Shown one piece after another: positions 54,231-64,000 of a stretch of DNA of 64,000 nucleotides; within the stretch, counting starts at the first letter, position 1; the number at the start of each line of letters is the position of its first letter. Below the pieces are notes generated by a model that was not told the DNA's origin, made no database searches, and saw only the letters and a list, made by a program, of their open reading frames with translations. The DNA comes from an uncultured Pseudoxanthomonas sp. (GTDB lineage: Bacteria > Pseudomonadota > Gammaproteobacteria > Xanthomonadales > Xanthomonadaceae). The stretch is taken from NCBI RefSeq assembly GCF_946886695.1, contig NZ_CAMPJD010000013.1, positions 1-64,000 of the forward strand, given 5' to 3'. The position numbers were made by a program, and so were the translations under genes.

Positions 54231-54254
54231 AAAAAAGCCGCCCCGAAGGGCGGC
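54231..54254 (-). terminator. Rho-independent terminator of the beta-helix gene
   Basis: On the minus strand: GCCGCCC, loop TTCG, GGGCGGC, then six T. It lies 36 bases downstream of the beta-helix gene stop and separates that gene from the sugar transferase at 52650. Confidence 0.85.
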
Positions 54255-54289
54255 CTCTGGTCGTATCAGGGGAAAACGGACCCGCTGCG

Positions 54290-55867
54290 TCAGCGGCGGA
54301 GAACAACGCCCCTTCTATAGCGTGCTGCGGGCGCCTGCCGCCAGCGCGGCCGCTCGCGGACGGCCGGCAGCGTGGCCGGCGCAGGCGCGGCAACGGCCGG
54401 CTGCGACGCGGTCACCGGCTGTGCCGCCGCTCCTGCCGGGCGTGAAGGGATCAACGGTTGGGACCCATTCACCCGGATCGGGTCGGAGACCTGGTCAATG
54501 TCGAACTGCTCGAATGCCCCGACATCGATGCGGTTCTCCAGCAGAAGACGTGCGTGCGCGTCCCCGATCGCGAGCTTGGTCCGCAACGGCGGATCGAATG
54601 CCGGCAGCAGTTGCGGCGACGGGAACGGGAACGCAGTCGGCGTGACGGGGGTGTTGTTGCCCGTGTTCAACAGCGGGCTGCCCGCACGAGGACGGAGGTT
54701 GCGCTGTGCCAGGTCGACGAACATCGGGTCGCTCCCCCGCAGGGTGCCCGTCCACTCCGTCGGCACCATCGCCGCCGCTGTCTGCACCCAGTTGTTGGAG
54801 CCGGCGACCTTGCGGCCATCCGACCATGGCTCCCTGCTCTGCGGGCCACAGTACGGCGTGTCGACATTGCTCGCCGGATTCTCGCGGACGATGCTGGGCG
54901 CACTGCCCGCTGCCGGCTGGTAGATCACGTTGTTGTGCATCTCCAGCGAGCCCTGGCCCAGTTGGACCAGCACGGCGTTGGCCGTGCCGGAACGGTCCAT
55001 CAGGATGGTGTTGTTCACCAGGCGCGTGCGGCCCTGGTTGCGTCCGTTGAGATCGCCGCCGATGCGCAACGCATTGCCCGAACGACTCGTCGAGCGATGG
55101 ATGATGACATTGCCGACGAGTTCGGCGTCTTCGCGCCGGAGATCCGCGGTCCAGCCGGACTTCTGCGTCTCGCAGTCGGGTCCGATCAGCTCGACTTCGT
55201 GCAGGTCCGACCCCTCGATCCAGTTGTAGTGGATTTCGGCACGCTGGTGGCGTACACGCACCAGCACGCCGCCGGTGGCGCTGTGCACGTAGTTGTAGCG
55301 CATCCTGAACACGGTGTCCGGATAGGCCACCTCGTCGGACTGCATGTAGATCGCATGCCGGCGGTCGCCCTGTCCCGAGCGGGCGATCTCGCTGTACTCG
55401 AGCGTGAACGATCCGGAGTTCTGGTCGGCGCCCAGGATGCCGTGCGAGGGACAGTCATGCACGTACGCATCGCGCACCGTGGCGTTGTGGGCCTCGCTGA
55501 AAATGCAGGAACTCGTTCCGCCAGTCACTTCGAAGCCTTCGAACACGACGTGATTCGACTGCTGGAATTTGATGGTATGACTACCCCCCGAAAGCACGGG
55601 CCGGGTCGCCCCGGCGACGCGGCGCCACCTGATCGTCACCGGACTGGCTTCGGTACCGCTGTCGTCGCTGCCCACCACGATATTGCCGGCATAGGTCGCA
55701 TTGCCGTCCACTTCGACGATGTCGCCCGGCGCAAGATTGACGCTGCTGAAGAGGGTCGTCAGCTGCGTGTAGGTGCGCCCCGGACCAACGTTGTAAGTTG
55801 CGGCGGCCGCGCTCAAGGGGACAGCCGCCAGCAGCCCCAGCCCAAGCAAGGGTTTTGAGAAATGCAT
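54290..55867 (-). CDS. Secreted right-handed beta-helix protein (pectate lyase-like fold)
   Basis: Encodes 525 residues. A signal peptide ending near LSAAAA-TYNVG is followed by repeated coils such as VVFEGFEVTGGTSSCIF, ATVRDAYVHDC, FRMRYNYVHSATGGVLVR and RLVNNTILMDRSGTANAVL, the parallel beta-helix pattern of polysaccharide lyases and epimerases. The C-terminus (about 455-525) is Pro/Ala-rich and basic. It could be a lyase, epimerase or glycan-binding protein for the EPS. ATG 55867 is chosen; TTG 55870 is adjacent. Confidence 0.78.
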   Translation of the reverse strand: MHFSKPLLGLGLLAAVPLSAAAATYNVGPGRTYTQLTTLFSSVNLAPGDIVEVDGNATYAGNIVVGSDDSGTEASPVTIRWRRVAGATRPVLSGGSHTIKFQQSNHVVFEGFEVTGGTSSCIFSEAHNATVRDAYVHDCPSHGILGADQNSGSFTLEYSEIARSGQGDRRHAIYMQSDEVAYPDTVFRMRYNYVHSATGGVLVRVRHQRAEIHYNWIEGSDLHEVELIGPDCETQKSGWTADLRREDAELVGNVIIHRSTSRSGNALRIGGDLNGRNQGRTRLVNNTILMDRSGTANAVLVQLGQGSLEMHNNVIYQPAAGSAPSIVRENPASNVDTPYCGPQSREPWSDGRKVAGSNNWVQTAAAMVPTEWTGTLRGSDPMFVDLAQRNLRPRAGSPLLNTGNNTPVTPTAFPFPSPQLLPAFDPPLRTKLAIGDAHARLLLENRIDVGAFEQFDIDQVSDPIRVNGSQPLIPSRPAGAAAQPVTASQPAVAAPAPATLPAVRERPRWRQAPAARYRRGVVLRR

Positions 55868-56081
55868 CAAATGGACTCCCGCGATTGCTCGCGTTCTGTT
55901 GTTTCCCCTGCTGGATCATTGTCCCGACGCGGGCGTGAACAACCCGCTAATCCAGACCTTCAATGGGCGCCACGGATGAGACGCGTGCCCCATTTCGGTG
56001 ATCAGGTCTGCCTTCAAGTACGCGAATGACCGCCGAAAGCGGCCGCAAGCATCGTGCTGAAGGAATCTTTCGATCAGGTTA

Positions 56082-56110
56082 TTGACGGGTGAAAGTCGTT
56101 CGTGCAAAAT
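56082..56110 (+). promoter_or_regulatory. Promoter of tRNA-Arg
   Basis: TTGACG (56082-56087), 17 bases, CAAAAT (56105-56110). The predicted start near 56117 leaves a leader of about 11 bases before the tRNA. The -35 box is five of six and the -10 box four of six. Confidence 0.6.
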
Positions 56111-56127
56111 TCCGCTTCTAACGAAAC

Positions 56128-56204
56128 GCGCCCGTAGCTCAGCTGGATAGAGTACCTGGCTACGAACCAGGCGGTCGGGAGTTCGAATCTCTCCGGGCGC
56201 GCCA
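56128..56204 (+). tRNA. tRNA-Arg (ACG)
   Basis: 77 bases with acceptor stem GCGCCCG/CGGGCGC, discriminator G, encoded CCA, anticodon stem CCTGG/CCAGG with loop CTACGAA (anticodon ACG), and TTCGAAT in the T-loop. It lies on the plus strand, opposite to csrA and tRNA-Ser. Confidence 0.97.
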
Positions 56205-56211
56205 TTTTCGA

Positions 56212-56243
56212 AACAGGCTGACTTAGGTCAGCCTGTTTTTTTT
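56212..56243 (+). terminator. Terminator of tRNA-Arg
   Basis: AACAGGCTGAC, loop TTAG, GTCAGCCTGTT and eight T, directly after the tRNA-Arg CCA. The eleven-pair stem is perfect. Confidence 0.92.
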
Positions 56244-56279
56244 CGCCCGTCCGAAGACAAGCGTCACTCCGGTCGCATA

Positions 56280-56308
56280 AAAAAAAGCCCCGCATTGCGG
56301 GGCTTTTT
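56280..56308 (-). terminator. Terminator of tRNA-Ser (bidirectional)
   Basis: A run of A, GCCCCGC, loop ATT, GCGGGGC and a run of T. It can work for both directions. On the minus strand it ends the csrA/tRNA-Ser transcript. Confidence 0.9.
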
Positions 56309-56313
56309 CAAAC

Positions 56314-56406
56314 TGGCGGAGTGAGAGGGATTCGAACCCTCGATAAGGCTTTTGACCCTATACTCCCTTAGCAGGGGAGCCCCTTCGGCCACTCGGGCAT
56401 CACTCC
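56314..56406 (-). tRNA. tRNA-Ser (GCT)
   Basis: 93 bases with a long variable arm typical of serine tRNA. The acceptor stem is GGAGTGA/TCACTCC, the anticodon loop CTGCTAA (anticodon GCT), TTCGAAT in the T-loop and CCA is encoded. It lies downstream of csrA as in many Gammaproteobacteria. Confidence 0.97.
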
Positions 56407-56445
56407 GGTTTTTCGCACGTCGCAGCCATGCTGCAGCGGCCGCCT

Positions 56446-56474
56446 AGGATAGCGACTCGCCGCGCGGGCGGCAA
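56446..56474 (-). promoter_or_regulatory. Possible promoter of tRNA-Ser
   Basis: On the minus strand TTGCCG, 17 bases, TATCCT, about 40 bases before the tRNA and immediately after the csrA stop. Each box matches four of six bases. Confidence 0.4.
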
Positions 56475-56480
56475 ACAAAT

Positions 56481-56690
56481 TCACTCCGAAGTGACGTTTT
56501 CCGAACCTGCAGGCGACGCGATCTCCTCACCACGCTGGATGCGCTGGTAGATTTCTTCGCGATGCACGGCCACATCCTTGGGCGCGGTGATACCGATACG
56601 CACCTGATTTCCTTTCACGCCAAGCACGGTCACTGTGACCGAATCACCGATCATCAGGGTTTCGCCGACACGGCGGGTCAAGATCAACAT
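56481..56690 (-). CDS. csrA: Carbon storage regulator
   Basis: A 69-residue RNA-binding dimer that blocks or stabilises mRNAs by binding GGA in leaders. [24 protein letters not shown] and [10 protein letters not shown] (with the RNA-contacting Arg) match the family fully. GGAGAAG precedes ATG 56690; it is itself a GGA site that could allow autoregulation. CsrA/RsmA controls EPS, motility and virulence in xanthomonads. Lies between alaS and tRNA-Ser, the classical order. Confidence 0.97.
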   Translation of the reverse strand: MLILTRRVGETLMIGDSVTVTVLGVKGNQVRIGITAPKDVAVHREEIYQRIQRGEEIASPAGSENVTSE

Positions 56691-56839
56691 GTTTCTTCTC
56701 CGTAATCCGGCAAGGATAGTGCCGGGGGCGCGCCAGCCTTGTGAAAATGGGCCGACAGCTTCCTGGTACATTCATGAACCTAAAGCATGGTAGCGGCCGG
56801 GGGCACACCGCCGCAAGCGCCGTATGGTCGAATGGCGGA

Positions 56840-59491
<2,652 letters not shown>

Positions 59492-59584
59492 CTGGCAGGC
59501 ATTGGCTGGAAGGCGCATCCCCGCGCCGCTCTCTCCGCTACATGCGGGTGCGGCGAGGTGGAGGCAACCCAATGCTCTAGATTA

Positions 59585-60118
59585 TCAGGCCGCCCCGTCC
59601 CAGTCCTCAGCCTCCAGCCGACTCGCGGCCCGGACGGCGGCGCCATCGAAGCCGCGCCGGATCAGGAAATCCGCGATCTTGCGCCGTTGAGCCGGGTCGA
59701 TCTGGCGGGCTGGACCGAAACGACGGCGGACGAGGTCGCACGCCGCTTCGGTCCAGTCGCCATCGAAGGTGGCCATGGCGGCCGCCACCGCCTCGCGGTC
59801 CAGCCCATGCGTGGACAGCTCGGCCTTTATACGTAGCGGACCATAACCACCCGAGGCCCGGCTTCGGACAAGGGCCTCTGCAAAGCGCGTGTCGCTCTGC
59901 CAACCCTCATCCGCCAACCGGTCCACGGCCGATCGCACATCGGCCGCTTCCACTCCACGGGATGTCAACTTGCGGGACAACTCCCGTCGGGAGTGCTCCC
60001 TACGGGTCAAGAGCCCGAGCGCGCGCTGCAGGGGTGTCTGCTCGGCCGGCTTGCGCCGGCGGCGTCCTGCCCCCGGTGCATCTCCTGCTTCATCGACCAT
60101 GACGCGCGTCCGGTTCAC
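59585..60118 (-). CDS. recX: Regulatory protein RecX
   Basis: Encodes 177 residues and dampens RecA filaments. It has [51 protein letters not shown] and [18 protein letters not shown], three-helix repeats of the family, after a basic N-terminal extension. The GTG at 60118 is 12 bases after the recA stop; ATG 60100 is another possible start. It is co-transcribed with recA. Confidence 0.93.
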   Translation of the reverse strand: MNRTRVMVDEAGDAPGAGRRRRKPAEQTPLQRALGLLTRREHSRRELSRKLTSRGVEAADVRSAVDRLADEGWQSDTRFAEALVRSRASGGYGPLRIKAELSTHGLDREAVAAAMATFDGDWTEAACDLVRRRFGPARQIDPAQRRKIADFLIRRGFDGAAVRAASRLEAEDWDGAA

Positions 60119-60130
60119 CCATTGCGGTGC

Positions 60131-61165
60131 TTATTCGCCGTCGCTGTCCGCACTTTCTTCGCGCTGCGCTTCGGCGGGCTGGAACTTCTCGCGCAATTCG
60201 GATTCCAGCTTGGCGGCAATGGCAGGATTCTCGCGCAGGAAGGTCCGGGAATTGTCCTTGCCCTGGCCGATGCGCTCGCTGCCATAGCTGTACCAGGCGC
60301 CCGCTTTGTCGACCAGCTTGGCTTCCACGCCCATATCGATCAGTTCACCTTCGCGACTGATGCCTTCGCCATAGAGGATCTCGGTGACGACCTGCTTGAA
60401 CGGGGGCGCCAGTTTGTTCTTGACCACCTTGATCTTGGTCTGGTTGCCGATGATCTCGTCGCCCTTCTTGATGGCACCGATGCGGCGGATGTCCAGACGG
60501 ACGGAGGCGTAGAACTTCAGCGCATTGCCGCCAGTGGTGGTCTCGGGGCTCTGCCCGGGCATCATCACCCCGATCTTCATGCGCAACTGGTTGATGAAGA
60601 TGACGGTGGTGTTCGAGCGCTTGATGTTGCCGGTGAGCTTGCGCAGGGCCTGGCTCATCAGGCGCGCCTGCAGGCCCGGCAGCTGATCGCCCATCTCGCC
60701 TTCGATCTCGGCCTTCGGCGTCAGTGCTGCCACGGAGTCGATGACCACGATGTCGACGGAGCCGGAACGCACCAGCATGTCGGCGATTTCCAGCGCCTGC
60801 TCGCCGGTATCCGGCTGTGACAGCAGCAGGTCATCCACATTCACGCCCAGCTTGGCGGCGTAGATCGGGTCCAGCGCATGCTCGGCGTCGATGAATGCGG
60901 CGGTGCCACCCTGCTTCTGGCACTGGGCGATGGCCTGCAGGGTCAGGGTGGTCTTGCCGGAGGATTCCGGACCGTAGATCTCCACCACGCGACCACGCGG
61001 CAGTCCGCCGATGCCCAGGGCGATGTCCAGCATCAGTGAACCTGTGGGGATGATTTCCACGGGCTCGATGACCCGGTCCCCCATGCGCATCACCGAGCCC
61101 TTGCCGAACTGGCGCTCGATCTGGGTCAGTGCGGCGGAAAGGGCGCGCTTCTTGTTCTCATCCAT
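60131..61165 (-). CDS. recA: Recombinase RecA
   Basis: Encodes 344 residues. Walker A is GPESSGKT, with [18 protein letters not shown] and loop L2 [18 protein letters not shown]. It drives strand exchange and triggers LexA self-cleavage. The ATG at 61165 opens [13 protein letters not shown]. The 193-base gap to lexA lacks a full LexA operator by eye; a half-site TTAGT with a displaced TAG is at 61253-61269. Confidence 0.99.
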   Translation of the reverse strand: MDENKKRALSAALTQIERQFGKGSVMRMGDRVIEPVEIIPTGSLMLDIALGIGGLPRGRVVEIYGPESSGKTTLTLQAIAQCQKQGGTAAFIDAEHALDPIYAAKLGVNVDDLLLSQPDTGEQALEIADMLVRSGSVDIVVIDSVAALTPKAEIEGEMGDQLPGLQARLMSQALRKLTGNIKRSNTTVIFINQLRMKIGVMMPGQSPETTTGGNALKFYASVRLDIRRIGAIKKGDEIIGNQTKIKVVKNKLAPPFKQVVTEILYGEGISREGELIDMGVEAKLVDKAGAWYSYGSERIGQGKDNSRTFLRENPAIAAKLESELREKFQPAEAQREESADSDGE

Positions 61166-61358
61166 TGTCGTGGTCCTAGTCAAGGTGGTCAGGTGCGATC
61201 AGTGTGGGCAGCGGCCATCGCACAGGTTGCGACGGGACGGGCATGGGAGAAATTAGTTGCTCGCGGTAGCTGCGTGGATCGGCGCTCACCGCAGAGGGGG
61301 GTCGGGAAACACCGCGTTTCGATGCGGGAAGGCATCTCGGCCGATCTCGCGCCAGACG

Positions 61359-62000
61359 TCACCGGTTTGGCCTCACCAGGCCGCAGTACAGGCCTTCGAT
61401 GGCAAAGTCCTGGTCAGGCAGTACCTCGATGGGGGCATAGTCGGGATTGCGCGGCAGCAGACGGATGCGGTCCTTGCCGATCTTCAAAAGCTTGACGGTG
61501 ATGGCGTCGTCGATCCGCGCCACCACGATCTGACCCGACCGTGCATCGTGCGTGCGATGCACCCCGATCAGGTCGCCGTCAAAGATGCCTTCGTCCCGCA
61601 TCGAGTCGCCCTTGACCTTCAACAGATAATCCGGCGCGGGCGCGAAGAAAGCCCGGTCCAGCAGCACGTAGTCGTGGTGCCCTGCGTCCGCGCCGATCGG
61701 CGAACCCGCCGCGACCTGCCCCAGTACCGGAACGCGAAGGCCGTCTTCATTGGCGGCAGGAAATGCAAGGTCCGACTGGGGTGGCAGCGGCGCCTTGAGC
61801 AGGCGGATACCGCGCGCACGGCCGGGCACCCGTTCGATGGCCCCTGCCTGTTCCAGCGCTTCCAGGTGGTATTGGGCGGCACGTACACCTTTGAAGCCGA
61901 AGGCCTTGGCGATTTCCGCCTGCGATGGCGGCATGCCCTCGGCTTCAAGCCGTTCGGCGATCAGGGCGAGGATGGCGTGCTGGGTATCGGTCAGATCCAT
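61359..62000 (-). CDS. lexA: LexA repressor
   Basis: Encodes 213 residues. An N-terminal winged helix (QHAILALIAERLEAEGMPPSQAEIAKAFGF) is followed by the self-cleavage bond AlaGly in LGQVAAGSP, catalytic Ser in KGDSMRDEGI and Lys in ITVKLLK. It represses SOS genes. The first base of ATG 62000 lies two bases from a perfect operator. No Shine-Dalgarno is visible, and the promoter predicts a leaderless or nearly leaderless mRNA. Confidence 0.98.
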   Translation of the reverse strand: MDLTDTQHAILALIAERLEAEGMPPSQAEIAKAFGFKGVRAAQYHLEALEQAGAIERVPGRARGIRLLKAPLPPQSDLAFPAANEDGLRVPVLGQVAAGSPIGADAGHHDYVLLDRAFFAPAPDYLLKVKGDSMRDEGIFDGDLIGVHRTHDARSGQIVVARIDDAITVKLLKIGKDRIRLLPRNPDYAPIEVLPDQDFAIEGLYCGLVRPNR

Positions 62001-62002
62001 GG

Positions 62003-62021
62003 TTAGTAGTAATACTACTAA
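62003..62021. promoter_or_regulatory. LexA operator (xanthomonad type)
   Basis: TTAGTAGTAATACTACTAA, a perfect palindrome (19 bases) identical to the LexA box described for Xanthomonas lexA. It covers the -10 box and start point, so LexA should repress its own gene. Confidence 0.95.
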
Positions 62022-62037
62022 CTCCACCAATTGGCAA
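62009..62037 (-). promoter_or_regulatory. lexA promoter
   Basis: On the minus strand TTGCCA (62037-62032), 17 bases, TATTAC (62014-62009). The -35 box is five of six and the -10 box four of six, embedded in the LexA operator. Transcription would start near 62001-62003. Confidence 0.7.
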
Positions 62038-62048
62038 CCTCGGCAGCG

Positions 62049-63734
62049 TCAGCGCTTCCCGCTGCGCAGGATCGAGAACAGGATCCATACCCCGCACAGA
62101 GCGGCGCCGAGGAAGCCCAGCACGCCCAGGGCCATCAGCCACCGGTTGGAAACGCCTCCGCCCACGCTGTTCATCACGATCGACGAACCGATGATCAGGG
62201 CAGCCGTGATGATGCCCATCGTCAGGCGATTGGCGGCCCGGTCCACCTGCTCGCCGAACACCTTCAGCGTGTCGACCTCGATGTGCATCTGCAGCTTGCC
62301 GCGCCTGGCCGACTGCAGTAGCCGATGCACGTCACGCGGCATGTCGCGCAACAGGTCCACCAGCCCGGACAAGGTCCGTCGTCCGCGCCGTACCAGGACA
62401 TCGGGTGCATAGCGCTCCAGCATGGCGCGCTCCAGGAAGGGGCGCGCTTCACTGGCCATGTCGAAGTCGGGATCGAGCTGGCGCCCCATGCCTTCCAGGG
62501 TGAGGAAGGCCTTGATCATCAGCGCCAGGTCCGCAGGCAGGCTGAGGCCATGCTCGCGCAGCATCGCGGTGACATCGCCGAGCATGGCGCCCATGCGCAG
62601 GTCCTTCAGCGGCACGCCGCGGTACTGGTCGACGAAGGCATCGGCGGACTCCTGCAGGCGCAGTTCGTCGATGTCGTTGTTCTCCTCGGTCCAGTCGGAC
62701 AGGACTTCCGCCACGGCTTCCGGGTCATGCGCGACCAGGCCATGCAGCAGGCGCACGACCTGGAAACGGCGCTGTTCGGTGACCCGCCCGACCATGCCGA
62801 AATCGATCACGCCGATGGCGCCATCCGGCATGTAGAAAATGTTGCCGGGATGCGGGTCGGCATGGAAGAAGCCATCCTCCAGCACCATCTTGAGCACGAT
62901 CCCCGCCCCGGTGCGCGCGAGCTGCCTGCGGTCCAGCCCCATCGCATCCACGGTGGCAAGGTCGCGCCCGGGAATACCGTCCAGGCAGGCCTGCACGTTG
63001 AGTCGCTCGCAGGTCCACTCCCAGTACACGCGTGGGATCACGATATCCTCGCGCCCCGCGAAATTCTGCGCGATGCGCTCGGCATTGCGGCATTCCGCGG
63101 CGAAATCCAACTCGCGGCGCAACGAGGCGCTGAACTGCTGCACGATGCGCTGCGGGTGGTAGCGGCGCAGCTCGGGAAGGTTCTTTTCGATGATCACGGC
63201 CAGGTGTTTCAGCAGCCGGAGATCGGCCTCCACCGTGTCGCGGATGCCGGGGCGGCGTATTTTCAGCACCACGGCGCTGCCGTCGACCAGCCACGCACGA
63301 TGTGCCTGTGCCAGTGAGGCGGCAGCCAGGGGTTCCTGCTCGATCCGGTCGAAGACCGCTTCGGGATCCGCCCCCAGGTCTTCGCGCAGTTGTGGCAGCA
63401 CGTCCTCCCATTGCAACGCCGGCACGGCATTCTGCAACTGGCCGAGTTCATCGATCCATGCGGGCGGCAGCAGGTCCACGCGGGTGGCCAGCACCTGGCC
63501 CAGTTTCACGAACGTGGGTCCCAGGTCCTGCAGCGTGCAGCGCAGCCGCGCAGGCACGTCCATGCGCAGCCGTCCTTCCTCGACCGCCTGCCAGTGCAGC
63601 AGGCGCCCTGCCTTTTCCAGCACGCCGGCCATGCCGATGCGCTTGACGACATCGCCAAAGCCCCAGCGGATCAACACCGATGCGATCTCCTGCAATCGGC
63701 CCAGATCGCGCACCGTGCCCAGCGTTTCCCACAT
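62049..63734 (-). CDS. ubiB: ABC1/UbiB atypical kinase family protein
   Basis: Encodes 561 residues. The family KxGQ motif is FVKLGQVLATR, followed by ASLAQAHRA, VVLKIRRPG, DGFFHADPHPGNIFYMPDGAIGVIDFGMVG and two C-terminal helices (TMGIITAALIIGSSIVM, LMALGVLGFLGAALCGVWILF). UbiB-type proteins support ubiquinone synthesis and lipid handling in the inner membrane. ATG 63734 has GGAGGA upstream. Located at a non-ubi-operon site, so it could be a paralogue. Confidence 0.9.
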   Translation of the reverse strand: MWETLGTVRDLGRLQEIASVLIRWGFGDVVKRIGMAGVLEKAGRLLHWQAVEEGRLRMDVPARLRCTLQDLGPTFVKLGQVLATRVDLLPPAWIDELGQLQNAVPALQWEDVLPQLREDLGADPEAVFDRIEQEPLAAASLAQAHRAWLVDGSAVVLKIRRPGIRDTVEADLRLLKHLAVIIEKNLPELRRYHPQRIVQQFSASLRRELDFAAECRNAERIAQNFAGREDIVIPRVYWEWTCERLNVQACLDGIPGRDLATVDAMGLDRRQLARTGAGIVLKMVLEDGFFHADPHPGNIFYMPDGAIGVIDFGMVGRVTEQRRFQVVRLLHGLVAHDPEAVAEVLSDWTEENNDIDELRLQESADAFVDQYRGVPLKDLRMGAMLGDVTAMLREHGLSLPADLALMIKAFLTLEGMGRQLDPDFDMASEARPFLERAMLERYAPDVLVRRGRRTLSGLVDLLRDMPRDVHRLLQSARRGKLQMHIEVDTLKVFGEQVDRAANRLTMGIITAALIIGSSIVMNSVGGGVSNRWLMALGVLGFLGAALCGVWILFSILRSGKR

Positions 63735-63765
63735 CACCGCATTCCTCCGCGCAGGAGCGTCGCGA

Positions 63766-64000
63766 TCACAACCGTTCCAACCCATCGAGCGCGGTCGCCA
63801 CCGTCTGCCGGCGCACGGCATCGCGGTCGCCGGAGAACTGGAAAACCTCGGCGCGCGCATAACCGCCCCGCCGCTTCCAGCCGATCCAGACCGTGCCCAC
63901 CGGCTTGTCCGGGCTCCCGCCGCCCGGACCGGCAATGCCGGTCACGGCCACCGCGACACTGGCACCCGAACTGACCAGCGCTCCGGACACCATTTCGATC
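63766..64000 (-). CDS. CinA/PncC C-terminal-type amidase, 3' part only
   Basis: The last 78 or so residues of a gene whose 5' end lies beyond the right edge. [27 protein letters not shown] is the signature of the nicotinamide-nucleotide amidase (PncC/CinA C-terminal) family. The frame stays open to position 64000. In many Gammaproteobacteria this gene lies next to recA, supporting the identity. Confidence 0.88.
   Translation of the reverse strand, partial: IEMVSGALVSSGASVAVAVTGIAGPGGGSPDKPVGTVWIGWKRRGGYARAEVFQFSGDRDAVRRQTVATALDGLERL

Overview
The window is GC-rich chromosomal DNA that looks like a member of the Xanthomonadaceae (Lysobacter, Pseudoxanthomonas, Stenotrophomonas or a close relative; the genus is inference). 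The main reasons are a perfect copy of the xanthomonad LexA operator just in front of lexA, a peroxiredoxin Q with the Xanthomonas-type cysteine spacing, the ubiB-lexA-recA-recX-alaS-csrA-tRNA-Ser block, and REP-like palindromes of the kind common between genes in this family.

Layout. Positions 1-8650 hold housekeeping genes: a duplicated REP-like element, a BamC-like lipoprotein and dapA on the minus strand; a divergent gcvR-type ACT regulator, peroxiredoxin, PhoH-type ATPase, TonB-C-domain protein, DUF1275 membrane protein, thiD and an alpha/beta hydrolase on the plus strand; then a MASE2-GGDEF diguanylate cyclase. Positions 8790-55870 form one very large exopolysaccharide (EPS) locus. Positions 56080-64000 return to housekeeping genes: tRNA-Arg, tRNA-Ser, csrA, alaS, recX, recA, lexA, ubiB and the edge of a CinA/PncC gene.

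The EPS locus reads as a Wzx/Wzy-type pathway. Precursors come from galE, a UDP-HexNAc dehydrogenase and a uronate-type epimerase. Chain initiation is by a polyprenyl-phosphate sugar transferase (52650-54047), elongation by at least six glycosyltransferases, flipping by two separate Wzx-like proteins, and polymerisation or ligation by an O-antigen-ligase-like protein. Export uses a Wza-like lipoprotein, a GNVR chain-length protein, a kinase-like ATPase with a broken Walker A motif, and an outer-membrane beta-barrel. Two paralogous heparinase II/III-like proteins and a beta-helix protein are probably polymer-trimming enzymes. Modification genes are unusually many: four deacetylase-type proteins, four GNAT/FemAB-type acyltransferases, one acyltransferase-3, two methyltransferases, an AsnB-type amidotransferase, an acyl carrier protein with an acyl ligase, a NadE-like ATP-dependent enzyme, and a fused Gfo/Idh-SDR protein.

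Many of these families are those known from exosortase A (XrtA/PEP-CTERM) EPS loci, yet I see neither an exosortase nor a PEP-CTERM protein here. The most interesting hypothesis is that the dehydrogenase/epimerase make uronic acids that the AsnB/NadE/ACP module turns into amidated or acyl-amidated residues, and that the polymer is later cut by the co-encoded lyase-like proteins. A c-di-GMP cyclase at one end and csrA at the other are suggestive but unproven regulatory links.
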